A stretch of 64,000 nucleotides of DNA. Origin: Rhizobiaceae bacterium (GTDB lineage Bacteria > Pseudomonadota > Alphaproteobacteria > Rhizobiales > Rhizobiaceae). The stretch covers positions 496,001 to 560,000 of the forward strand of contig JAHBYW010000002.1 of assembly GCA_019635755.1 (NCBI GenBank). The letters run 5' to 3'. The notes beneath the pieces are model-generated. The model was not told the DNA's origin and made no database searches. It was given only the letters and a program-made list of their open reading frames with translations. The position numbers and the translations under genes are program-made. Below, one piece after another: positions 18,150-26,799 of the stretch (position 1 is the stretch's first letter; the number at the start of each line of letters is the position of its first letter).

Positions 18150-18314
18150 TTTCGCGACCCGTCGCGATCATCTCCGAAGTCAGGCTGGGCGCCCGCCGAA
18201 CGAGATGGCCAATCCGCGAGCCCCTAATGAATCACTGATGACAATGTCCAGGTCGAGTGGTTTGATAACCTCAGGGGTACGTCGGCGTGACATCGCGCGA
18301 CCAGGGAGGCGTCT

Positions 18315-18839
18315 TTGGGCAATACTGAATTCTACCTGTGGCTCATACTGGCCGGCGTTGCGCTGCTTTTTCTCTTCAACATCGTCAAGAGTGCTCGCGG
18401 TTGGCAGAAGGTGCAGCGCGCCCGGTCGACCTGGGTCTCCGTTCCGGCGACGATAGAGAGGAGCGTCGCCCTGCATGGCCGGTCAAGCAAAGGCGCGACG
18501 TCGCAGGTCGCGATCGAGTACCGCTTTTCCGTCGACGGTCACGACTATCGCGGATCGACATATGAGTACGGGGTCGATCGGCGCTATTTTGTTCCACAGG
18601 CGGACCAGATCGTCAGCGAGTTTCCCGCGGGCGCACAGACCAAGGCCTACTACGATCCGGCGAATCCGGCGAACAATGCGTTGATCCTGGCGATGGGGCA
18701 GGCCCGCTACCAGACGATCGGAATGGCAGTGGCCCTCCTCATCCTGGCATTGATCTGGGTCTTGCTCATCATCCCGGGCGTGCGGGAGCAGGAAAAGGAG
18801 CAGTCGCTGCTTCCCTACGACGTGAGCACACCGACGTAA
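18315..18839 (+). CDS. DUF3592 membrane protein
   Basis: The protein has 174 residues: an N-terminal membrane helix (LWLILAGVALLFLFNIV), a central beta-rich soluble part of about 90 residues ending in AYYDPANPANNALI, a DUF3592 hallmark, and a second membrane helix (AVALLILALIWVLLIIPG). It starts at TTG with GGGAGGCG properly spaced; no ATG fits. The central domain probably lies outside the membrane. DUF3592 proteins are widespread and uncharacterised. A bidirectional terminator separates it from the convergent glnA. Confidence 0.75.
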   Translation: MGNTEFYLWLILAGVALLFLFNIVKSARGWQKVQRARSTWVSVPATIERSVALHGRSSKGATSQVAIEYRFSVDGHDYRGSTYEYGVDRRYFVPQADQIVSEFPAGAQTKAYYDPANPANNALILAMGQARYQTIGMAVALLILALIWVLLIIPGVREQEKEQSLLPYDVSTPT

Positions 18840-18866
18840 AAGGCCGGGCAGAGCCCGGCCTTTCGA
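18838..18866. terminator. Bidirectional terminator between the DUF3592 gene and glnA
   Basis: An 11-bp perfect stem (18839-18849 with 18853-18863) and three-base loop, with A residues before and T residues after. It starts inside the DUF3592 stop codon and ends 22 bp from the glnA stop. Confidence 0.8.
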
Positions 18867-18884
18867 ATTCGGGGGCGATCTGCC

Positions 18885-20294
18885 TCAGACCGAATAGTAC
18901 ATGTCGAACTCGACCGGGTGAGGCGTCATCTCGAAGCGCATGACCTCGGCCATCTTCAGCTCGATGTAGGCGTCGATCTGGTCGTCGTCGAAGACGCCGC
19001 CGGCCTTCAGGAAGCCGCGGTCCTTGTCGAGGTTCATGAGAGCCTCGCGCAGGCTGCCGCAGACGGTCGGGATCTTCTTCAGCTCCTTCGGCGGCAGGTC
19101 ATAGAGGTCCTTGTCCATCGGCTGGCCGGGATGGATCTTGTTCTTGATGCCGTCGATGCCGGCCATCAGCAAAGCCGCGAAGCCGAGATAGGGGTTCGCG
19201 CCCGGATCGGGGAAGCGGACCTCGACGCGTTTCGACTTCGGCGACGAGCCGAACGGAATGCGGCAGGACGCCGAACGGTTGCGCGCGGAGTAGGCGAGCA
19301 GGACAGGCGCCTCGTAGCCCGGCACCAGCCGCTTGTAGGAGTTGGTCAGCGGGTTGGTGAACGCATTGACCGCCTTGGCGTGCTTGATGACGCCACCGAT
19401 GAAGAACAGGCAGGTCTCCGACAGGCCGGCATATTCGTTGCCGGCGAAGGTCGGCTTGCCGCCCTTCCAGATCGACATGTGCACGTGCATGCCCGAGCCG
19501 TTGTCGCCGAAGATCGGCTTCGGCATGAAGGTCGCGGTCTTGCCGTAGGCATTGGCGACCTGGTGCACGACGTACTTGTAGATCTGCATCTTGTCGGCGT
19601 TGCGCACCAGCGCGTCGAACTTCAGGCCGAGCTCATGCTGCGCCGCCGCCACCTCGTGGTGGTGCTTCTCGGTGCGCACGCCCATCTGGGCCATGACCGT
19701 CAGCATCTCGGAACGCATGTCCTGCAGCGAGTCGATCGGCGGGACCGGGAAGTAGCCACCCTTGACGCGCGGCCGGTGGCCGAGATTGCCGGTCTCGTAG
19801 TCGGTGTCGTCGTTCGACGGCAGTTCGGACGAGTCGAGCTTGAAGCCGGTGTTGTACGGGTCGGCCTTATATTTCACGTCGTCGAACACGAAGAACTCGG
19901 CTTCCGGCCCGACATAGATGGTGTCGCCCAGACCTTCCGACTTCATGTAGGCCTCGGCCTTCTTGGCCGTGCCGCGCGGATCGCGGTTGTAGGCCTCACC
20001 GGAGATCGGGTCGAGGATGTCGCACATCACGACCATCGTGGACTGGGCGAAGAACGGGTCCATGTGAACCGTCTCGGCGTCCGGCATCAGCACCATGTCG
20101 GACTCGTTGATCGCCTTCCAGCCGGCGATCGAGGAGCCGTCGAACATCACGCCATCGGCGAACATGTCCTCGTCGACCTCGACGACGTCCATCGTCACAT
20201 GCTGCATCTTGCCCTTGGGATCGGTGAAGCGCAGGTCGACGAACTTCACGTCGTTGTCCTTGATCTGCTTCATGATGTCTTTGGCTGTCGTCAT
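18885..20294 (-). CDS. glnA: Glutamine synthetase type I
   Basis: The 469-residue, dodecamer-type GSI has the normal length. Visible are the N-terminal [23 protein letters not shown], the metal/glutamate strand [24 protein letters not shown], the ATP-binding [22 protein letters not shown] and the adenylylation loop DLYDLPPKE with the target Tyr398. Activity is therefore expected to be switched by GlnE under PII control. The ATG at 20294 has GGGAAGAG upstream. It follows glnB by 52 bp and is surely co-transcribed from the glnB promoter. Together with glnII the cell has two ammonia-assimilating synthetases. Confidence 0.97.
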   Translation of the reverse strand: MTTAKDIMKQIKDNDVKFVDLRFTDPKGKMQHVTMDVVEVDEDMFADGVMFDGSSIAGWKAINESDMVLMPDAETVHMDPFFAQSTMVVMCDILDPISGEAYNRDPRGTAKKAEAYMKSEGLGDTIYVGPEAEFFVFDDVKYKADPYNTGFKLDSSELPSNDDTDYETGNLGHRPRVKGGYFPVPPIDSLQDMRSEMLTVMAQMGVRTEKHHHEVAAAQHELGLKFDALVRNADKMQIYKYVVHQVANAYGKTATFMPKPIFGDNGSGMHVHMSIWKGGKPTFAGNEYAGLSETCLFFIGGVIKHAKAVNAFTNPLTNSYKRLVPGYEAPVLLAYSARNRSASCRIPFGSSPKSKRVEVRFPDPGANPYLGFAALLMAGIDGIKNKIHPGQPMDKDLYDLPPKELKKIPTVCGSLREALMNLDKDRGFLKAGGVFDDDQIDAYIELKMAEVMRFEMTPHPVEFDMYYSV

Positions 20295-20346
20295 AAGTCT
20301 CTTCCCTGTGTGATGACGGTGGACTGGGTGTCTATTAGCGGCCCGC

Positions 20347-21023
<677 letters not shown>

Positions 21024-22556
21024 ATGCGAGTGGCGCTGGAACTGCTGACGCCGGCCGAAATGGGAGAGGCCGACCGCCTGGCGATCGCGGGCGGTCCGTT
21101 CGACGGCCGCGCGCTGATGCGGGCCGCCGGCGCCGCGGTGGCGGCCGAGGCGCTGCGCCGCTTCCCCAACGCGCGGCGGATACATGTGCTCTGCGGGCCG
21201 GGCAACAACGGCGGGGACGGCTATGTGGCGGCCCGGCTGCTTCAGGAGGCGGGCGCGACCGTCGCGCTGTGGGCCCTGTCGGCACCGAAGCCCGGCACCG
21301 ACGCTCACCGTGCGGCTGGCGACTGCCCGAACTCGGCCCGCCCGCTCGCCGAGTTCGCGCTCGGCCCCGACGACCTCGTCATCGACGCGCTGTTCGGCGC
21401 TGGGCTGGCGAAGCCGCTGTCGGGACAGGCCGCCGCAGCTGTGGAAACGGTGGCGGCGGCCGCTGCGCGCGTGCTCGCGGTCGACCTGCCGTCGGGTGTC
21501 TCGGGCGAAAGCGGAGCCGCGCTCGGACCATGCTTCCGCGCCGATGTCACCGTCACTTTCTTCCGCAAGAAGCCGGGCCATCTGCTGCAGCCCGGACGGG
21601 ACCTCTGCGGCGCGGTGACGGTGGCCGACATCGGCATCCCCGGTTCCGTGCTGGACACGGTGCGGCCCAGCGCCTTCGAGAACGCGCCCGCGCTGTGGCT
21701 CCGGCATTTCCCGAGGCCCTCGATCGACCAGCACAAATATTCGCGCGGTCATGTCGGTGTCTTCTCCGGCGGCCCATCGTCGACGGGCGCGGCGCGGCTG
21801 GCGGCGATGGCGGCGCAGCGGGCCGGGGCCGGGGCCGTCACCGTGCTCTCCCAACCCGCAGCGGTCGCGGCCAACGCTGCGCACCTGACCTCGATCATCC
21901 TGCGCAAGGTCGAAGGACGCGACGAGGTCCGCGCGTTCCTCGATGAACGCAGGCCGGGGGCGCTGGTGTTCGGACCGGGGATCGGCACCCGGCCGAAGGT
22001 GGCGGACTTCGCGCTCGACCTGATCGGCATGGCGCGCGGGCTGGTCGGCGTGCTGGTGCTCGACGCGGACGCCCTGACCGTGTTCGCCGGACGGCGCACG
22101 GACCTGGCCGACGCGGCGCGCCTGCCGGATGCTCCGGCGCTGGTGCTGACGCCGCACGAGGGCGAGTTCCGCCGGCTGTTTCCGGATATCGCGGCGGATG
22201 GCGGCCTGTCGAAGCTCGCGCGTGCGCGCCGGGCGGCGGGGTCGATCGGGGGCGTGGTCATATACAAGGGGCCGGACACGGTGGTCGCCGCGCCGGACGG
22301 ACGCGCCGCGATCAACGCCAACGGCTCGCCCTGGCTGGCGACCGCGGGCTCGGGCGACGTGCTGTCGGGACTCGTCGCCGGGCTTGCGGCGCAGCGCATG
22401 GAGCCTTTCGAGGCGGCCTGCGCGGCCGTCTGGATGCATGCCGACGCCGCGGCGCGCTTCGACCCCGGCCTCATCGCCGAGGACCTGCCGGCCGTTACGC
22501 CCGCCGTGATCCGCGACATCCTGGCGATACGTGGCGCGCCGAGGACGGGCGCATGA
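21024..22556 (+). CDS. nnr: Bifunctional NAD(P)H-hydrate epimerase/ADP-dependent dehydratase
   Basis: This 510-residue fusion enzyme repairs hydrated NADH and NADPH. The N-terminal YjeF-type epimerase domain (about 1-220) has CGPGNNGGDGYVAARLL (residues 57-73) and DALFGAGLAKPLSG. The C-terminal ribokinase-like dehydratase domain (about 230-500) has LTPHEGEFRRLFP and the catalytic loop ATAGSGDVLSGLVAGL (Asp445). Length and order match the family. Its TGA overlaps the ATG of the next gene (ATGA at 22553), so the two are translated as a unit. It is divergent from glnB; PII signalling and metabolite repair share only a promoter region. Confidence 0.93.
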   Translation: MRVALELLTPAEMGEADRLAIAGGPFDGRALMRAAGAAVAAEALRRFPNARRIHVLCGPGNNGGDGYVAARLLQEAGATVALWALSAPKPGTDAHRAAGDCPNSARPLAEFALGPDDLVIDALFGAGLAKPLSGQAAAAVETVAAAAARVLAVDLPSGVSGESGAALGPCFRADVTVTFFRKKPGHLLQPGRDLCGAVTVADIGIPGSVLDTVRPSAFENAPALWLRHFPRPSIDQHKYSRGHVGVFSGGPSSTGAARLAAMAAQRAGAGAVTVLSQPAAVAANAAHLTSIILRKVEGRDEVRAFLDERRPGALVFGPGIGTRPKVADFALDLIGMARGLVGVLVLDADALTVFAGRRTDLADAARLPDAPALVLTPHEGEFRRLFPDIAADGGLSKLARARRAAGSIGGVVIYKGPDTVVAAPDGRAAINANGSPWLATAGSGDVLSGLVAGLAAQRMEPFEAACAAVWMHADAAARFDPGLIAEDLPAVTPAVIRDILAIRGAPRTGA

Positions 22557-24595
22557 TCGCGCGTGCCTTCCTGACCGCCGCCCTGGCGTCCCTCTCGCTC
22601 GGCGCGGCTCTGCCGGCCCGCGCCACCGAGCCCGTGCTCTACGTCGAGGACCGCGCGCTGCTCACGCAGCTCGAGGAGAAGGGCTACGGCTTCGAAGGCC
22701 TGTTCGGCATCTCCGGCTCGTCCGACCTGGCGCATCTGCAAGCCACCGCGCCGGCCTATGCGGCGATCGTCGACACGATCGCCGCAGACGTCGCGGAGCT
22801 TCGCGCCGAGATCGAGGCCGGCGGACGGACGCTGAAGGAATTCACCGCGGCCGAGACCGGCCGCGTGATGGACATGCGCTGGCTAACCTCCGACGCCTCG
22901 CGGCTGAGGCTCGTCGGCATCGTCAACCGCCTCGACCGGCGCGACTTCCACGCGCTGCGCGGCGAGGGCGGCTGCGGCGAGGTGCGGTTCGTCTACCGCC
23001 TCTCCTATGCTTTCCGGAAGGACGGGGAGGGCGACGTGCTCGCCTCGCGCATGCCGTTCAACTTCAACGCCGTCTATGACGTGCTGCCCGACGCGGACGG
23101 CGGCTGCACCGGCGTGGCCATGCGTGCGACTCCCGCGGTTGACGAGGCGGTCGATGCCGGCTGGCTGGCCGGCGGCATGCTCGACCCCGCCGAAATGGAG
23201 TTCCGGCAGCTTGAGCTCAATGCGCAGGTGGTGCGCTTCCCGTCGGGGCAGGAGCCTCAGTTCGGCGGGCAGGCGGTCTACCTGATGCGCATCTTCGGCC
23301 TCGATGGCGAGACGGTCACCGCGCTGCCAATGGAGAACACGCCCGACGCGGCGCGGCTGGCCGAGGACGCCGCGCTGAAGGCGCGCCTCGCCGACTATGT
23401 GCGCGGCGAGGTCGAGGACATCGACGAGGGCGTCTACATGCTGCCCGACGAATTCCTCGCGACGAAGGTCGTGTCCTGGTCGACCTTCGGCGGCGCGCGG
23501 CCGGTGAACCATCCCTTCGCGGCGCTGTTCGAGCCTGAGGATTTCGCCGGTCTCGATCTCTCCGGCAGCGCGCTGGCGACGTCGCCCGCCGCGCTGATCG
23601 CACGGCTGGACAACGGCACCTGCCAGGGCTGCCACCAGGCCGGTTCCACCGCGGGCTTCCATGTGCTCGGGCTGGACGACGATCAGGCTTCGCCGCTGAA
23701 CCGCATCCAGGTCGGCATCTCCGCGCACATGATCGCCGAACTGCCGCGCCGTGCCGCGTACCTCGCGGCGGTCGCCGAGGACCGCGAGCCGAACCGGTTC
23801 CGGCCGCTGTCCTTCGCGCCGCCGGCCGTCTGGAGCGGCGCGAATGCCCCCGCCTATGCCGACGCCGACGCCGGGCAGCAGTGCCTGCTGCCGGACGAAG
23901 CGGCGGCGATGGGCGGCGGATGGGGCTGCGGCGGCGGCACCGTCTGCACGGCGCTGGCCAAGACAGAGGGCACAGGGCTGAAGGTCGCGCAGTGCCTGCT
24001 GCCCGCGGACAGCACCGCGATGTTCTCCGGCCACCCGTGCCTTGCCGGCGAGGTCGTCGCCGACGCCTCGCTGCCCTTCCGCGACAGCTACGAGACCGCG
24101 CAGTTCGCGGCCTTCGCCGAGAAGGCGTCGGCCTTCGACTACACCTGCCGGCCGCCACGCATCGGCGTGCCGGGCGGCATGGCCTACCGCCAGTGCGACG
24201 AAAAGGACCGGGCCTTCGCGAAGTTCAGGTCGGGCGGCGACATGCCGCGCGAGGTGTGCGGGCTGACCGGCGGCAAGAAGTTCGACCTCTGCGTCGCCAC
24301 CGGCAACATCGAGCAGTGCCTGGCGGGCGCCGTGCAGCGGGGCAACCGCGCCGCCTGCTCGGCCGCGCATCCCTGCCGCGACGACTATATCTGCCAGGCG
24401 TTCCCGGACGACACGCCGAACGTCAAGGCGCTCGGCGGCGCCGTGGGCTTCTGCTCGCCGACCTACTTCATGTTCCAGATGCGCATCGACAACCACACGA
24501 CGCCGTGGCCGCGCGGCGAGCGCGACGCGCCGTTCGAGGACGAGCCGACGTATCGCTCCGTCGAGGTCGAGGGCGATTCGGACGATCTGTGGTGA
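22553..24595 (+). CDS. Large secreted cysteine-rich protein with one c-type heme motif, function unknown
   Basis: The protein has 680 residues. A signal peptide (MIARAFLTAALASLSLGAALPARA) sends it to the periplasm. A single CxxCH motif (CQGCHQAG, Cys357-His361) could attach heme c. The last about 250 residues are unusually rich in cysteine (for example QQCLLPDEAAA, GWGCGGGTVC, AACSAAHPCRDDYICQAF), suggesting several disulfides. The first half holds long predicted mixed alpha/beta structure without a motif I know. Start and stop are firm because of the ATGA overlap with nnr. Whether it is a cytochrome, a secreted enzyme or a structural protein cannot be decided. The cytoplasmic repair enzyme is an odd partner. 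Confidence 0.75.
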   Translation: MIARAFLTAALASLSLGAALPARATEPVLYVEDRALLTQLEEKGYGFEGLFGISGSSDLAHLQATAPAYAAIVDTIAADVAELRAEIEAGGRTLKEFTAAETGRVMDMRWLTSDASRLRLVGIVNRLDRRDFHALRGEGGCGEVRFVYRLSYAFRKDGEGDVLASRMPFNFNAVYDVLPDADGGCTGVAMRATPAVDEAVDAGWLAGGMLDPAEMEFRQLELNAQVVRFPSGQEPQFGGQAVYLMRIFGLDGETVTALPMENTPDAARLAEDAALKARLADYVRGEVEDIDEGVYMLPDEFLATKVVSWSTFGGARPVNHPFAALFEPEDFAGLDLSGSALATSPAALIARLDNGTCQGCHQAGSTAGFHVLGLDDDQASPLNRIQVGISAHMIAELPRRAAYLAAVAEDREPNRFRPLSFAPPAVWSGANAPAYADADAGQQCLLPDEAAAMGGGWGCGGGTVCTALAKTEGTGLKVAQCLLPADSTAMFSGHPCLAGEVVADASLPFRDSYETAQFAAFAEKASAFDYTCRPPRIGVPGGMAYRQCDEKDRAFAKFRSGGDMPREVCGLTGGKKFDLCVATGNIEQCLAGAVQRGNRAACSAAHPCRDDYICQAFPDDTPNVKALGGAVGFCSPTYFMFQMRIDNHTTPWPRGERDAPFEDEPTYRSVEVEGDSDDLW

Positions 24596-24615
24596 GGGCT
24601 GAACGCGGCGTCGGC

Positions 24616-24667
24616 GACCCCACCCGGCCGGACATTGTCCGGCCACCCTCCCCGCAAGGGGGAGGGA
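24616..24667. repeat. Intergenic palindromic repeat (CCCTCCCC/GGGGAGGG type)
   Basis: A small dyad CCGGACATTGTCCGG is followed by CCCTCCCC...GGGGGAGGG. Related elements occur at 26161-26203 (inside a gene), 51824-52060 and 58800-59070. The element reaches into the end of the DUF72 gene and supplies its stop codon. Such elements are common in Mesorhizobium-type genomes. Confidence 0.65.
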
Positions 24668-25486
24668 TCATCCCACCCGCTCCATGAAGGCCTGGGCGGC
24701 GAAGGGGGCGCGAACCTTGCCCTCGTGAATGAAGTAGACGAACACGTCGCGCGGCGCCTTCGCCGGCTTCGACGCAGGGTCCGCCAGCGGCAGGTCGTCC
24801 GGCTGGCCGCCGGCCGCCCAGAGCTTCGCGCGCTCCGCCCATCGGTCCAGTTCCTTCGGCCGGTACGCCGTCGGGACGTCGTCCTCGCCCTTCTGCAGGC
24901 GCGCGTAGACGACGTCGCCGGTGACGTCGGCGAACTCGGGGTAGTCGTGATGGTGCGCATAGCAGATCGCCGCGCCGTGCTTCTTGGCCAGCGCGACGAA
25001 ATCCGGGACGGCGAAGCTCGCGTTGCGCACCTCCAGCACGTGGCTCAGCTTCAGCCCTGCCTGCGTCGCCGGCAGGAGCTTCAGGAACCCCTCGAAATCG
25101 TCCGGCTCGAACTTCTTCGTCGGCGCGAACTGCCAGACGATCGGGCCGAGTTTCGGTCCGAGTTCCTCAAGACCCTGAGCGAAGAACTTCTTCAGCGACT
25201 CGCCCGCCTCGGCCAGCACCTTGCGGTTGGTGACGAAGCGGTTGCCCTTGATCGAGAAGACGAAACCGTCGGGCGTCTCGGCGTTCCACTTGGCGTAGGT
25301 CGCCGGCGTGAAGCCGGAATAATAGGTGCCGTTCACCTCGATGGTCGGCACGGCGCGCGAGGCGAATTCGAGCTGCTTCTTCTTCGACAGCTTGTCGGGA
25401 TAGAACGTGCCCTCCCATGGCTCGAAGGTCCAGCCGCCCATGCCGGCGCGGATCCGGCCGGTACGGTTCGCTCCCGAAGCTGCCAT
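24668..25486 (-). CDS. DUF72 (YecE-like) family protein
   Basis: The 272-residue protein has a TIM-barrel-like pattern. The N-terminus RIRAGMGGWTFEPWEGTFYP, then TIEVNGTYYSGFTPATYAKW, FSIKGNRFVTNRK and VWQFAPTKKFE are family hallmarks. The C-terminal DVFVYFIHEGKVRAPFAA is also typical. Of two in-frame ATGs I chose 25486, which has GGGGAGGAG directly upstream; the other is six codons earlier. DUF72 proteins are widespread and of uncertain function. Its 3' end is formed by a palindromic repeat. Confidence 0.82.
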   Translation of the reverse strand: MAASGANRTGRIRAGMGGWTFEPWEGTFYPDKLSKKKQLEFASRAVPTIEVNGTYYSGFTPATYAKWNAETPDGFVFSIKGNRFVTNRKVLAEAGESLKKFFAQGLEELGPKLGPIVWQFAPTKKFEPDDFEGFLKLLPATQAGLKLSHVLEVRNASFAVPDFVALAKKHGAAICYAHHHDYPEFADVTGDVVYARLQKGEDDVPTAYRPKELDRWAERAKLWAAGGQPDDLPLADPASKPAKAPRDVFVYFIHEGKVRAPFAAQAFMERVG

Positions 25487-25682
25487 CGACTCCTCCCCGC
25501 TCATCCGGCCGGCCGCGAGCCGGACCAGCCGCCGCCGCTACACGCCCGGCCGATGCGCCAAGCTTTGGCGGGCAGGCAGGGCTTTGTCCACCCGCGGCAG
25601 CGACCCTGCTGACAGGCGCGCGCGCGAAGACGCTCCCGGACGCGGCCGGGAGTGTCGCGCACGCAGCGGGCGCGCATGGGCA

Positions 25683-26597
25683 TCAGGACGTGTCGGGCCG
25701 CTCCAGCGCGAAGAGCGCCAGCGCATGAGCATGCGCCAGGATGCCGTCGACCTCGCGGACGGTGCGGGGGCGCGGCGCGGCCGGGTCGTAGCGGGCGAGG
25801 CGCCCGCCCGGGGGACGGCCCGGCTTCAGCGGCGAGAGGCGGCGGATCGTGTTTCCGCCGTGCGCGCCTCCGGCCATGCGGGCCGCCTGCCAGCGCAGGA
25901 ACCGCCTGGCATGGCGCGGCATGTCGTCCAGCGCATCCCGCAACGCCTCGAGCCGCAGGGCCAGCCGCGCCGCGTCGACCGGATCGTCGGGAGAGAGCGG
26001 CCGGCGGAGGGGGACGGGGAAGGGGCGCGTGATGCCCGGCAGCGAGATGCGCGGCAAGGCGGTGGTCGGCACCCGGCGATGCTGGACGGGTCGCGGCAGC
26101 GGGTCGAGAAGCGGCAGAGCGAGGGTGCGGCGCAGGCATGGCCCTGGTTCTGTGCCGAACGCACCCTCACCCCCGCCCCGCAAGGGGGACGGGGACAGCG
26201 GCGCGGCGGCGGCGATGGAGGTGTCCGGCAGGGCGCGCCGAGGCGGAGGCGCCGCCATGCCGCGCGCGACGACGATGACCAGCCGGCGCGCGGCGGCTTC
26301 GGCCGGGCGCAACTGTCGCAGGATGGCGCGGTGGAGATGGCGGGGGAGGGTCCTTCGAGGCTCGCCTTCGGCTCGCACCTCAGGATGAGGACCGTCGGGA
26401 ATTGTCTCGGGACGAGAACCGGTGGCGCCTTCGGGTCGCACCTCAGGATGAGGACTGTCGGGACTTGTCTCGGGACGAGGATCGTCGGCACTGGCGGCCC
26501 GCGCCTGGGGGAAAGCCAGCTGGGCCATTGCCAGCAGCGACGCGAGGAGCCGCTTCAGCGCCACCCGGTTCCGCTCGACCGCATCGCTCCAGTCCAT
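25683..26597 (-). CDS. Rhizobial hypothetical protein with in-frame repeat-element insertions
   Basis: The predicted protein has 304 residues and starts at ATG 26597 with GGAGTTGG upstream (MDWSDAVERNRVALKRLLAS). It looks coding at both ends: a helical N-terminus, the stretch LPRHLHRAILRQLRPAEAAARRLVIVVARG, and a C-terminus ending ILAHAHALALFALERPDTS. Between them lie segments that are translations of genomic repeat elements: RPETSPDSPHPEVRPEGATGS twice in near copies, and SPSPLRGGGEGAFG. The repeats keep the frame. Pro/Arg-rich linkers make most of the rest disordered. Function is unknown. The family appears confined to Rhizobiales as far as I can recall. Confidence 0.65.
   Translation of the reverse strand: MDWSDAVERNRVALKRLLASLLAMAQLAFPQARAASADDPRPETSPDSPHPEVRPEGATGSRPETIPDGPHPEVRAEGEPRRTLPRHLHRAILRQLRPAEAAARRLVIVVARGMAAPPPRRALPDTSIAAAAPLSPSPLRGGGEGAFGTEPGPCLRRTLALPLLDPLPRPVQHRRVPTTALPRISLPGITRPFPVPLRRPLSPDDPVDAARLALRLEALRDALDDMPRHARRFLRWQAARMAGGAHGGNTIRRLSPLKPGRPPGGRLARYDPAAPRPRTVREVDGILAHAHALALFALERPDTS
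26161..26203. repeat. Palindromic repeat inside the coding sequence
   Basis: CACCCTCACCCCCGCCCCGCAA followed by GGGGGACGGGGA is the same type as the intergenic element at 24616. It is read in frame by the minus-strand gene as SPSPLRGGGEG. Confidence 0.6.
26373..26479. repeat. Two 44-bp direct repeats, period 63 bp, inside the coding sequence
   Basis: Copies at 26373-26416 and 26436-26479 share TCGCACCTCAGGATGAGG and a second conserved part TGTCTCGGGACGAG. The 63-bp period equals 21 codons, so the gene stays in frame. Confidence 0.8.
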
Positions 26598-26691
26598 TGC
26601 CAACTCCGTTCAGGACGGCGGGATTATCGGAGCGTTTCGGAGGGGGTGGATCGATCCGGCGAACGATGCTGACAGATGGTGACGCGTGTGA

Positions 26692-26716
26692 CCGATGGCG
26701 ACAGCCACGCCATCGG
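26692..26716. terminator. Hairpin downstream of the LuxR-type regulator gene
   Basis: A nine-bp perfect stem (26692-26700 with 26708-26716) and seven-base loop lie 84 bp beyond the regulator's stop. On the plus strand a short TTT follows; on the minus strand there is no T-run. Weak candidate. Confidence 0.3.
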
Positions 26717-26799
26717 TTTCCCCGGCGCTCCCGAGCATCGCCGACCGGGTTCCTCAGTGCCGTGAGCGAAGCGACGAGGCGCGTCGGGGACTGACCGCC

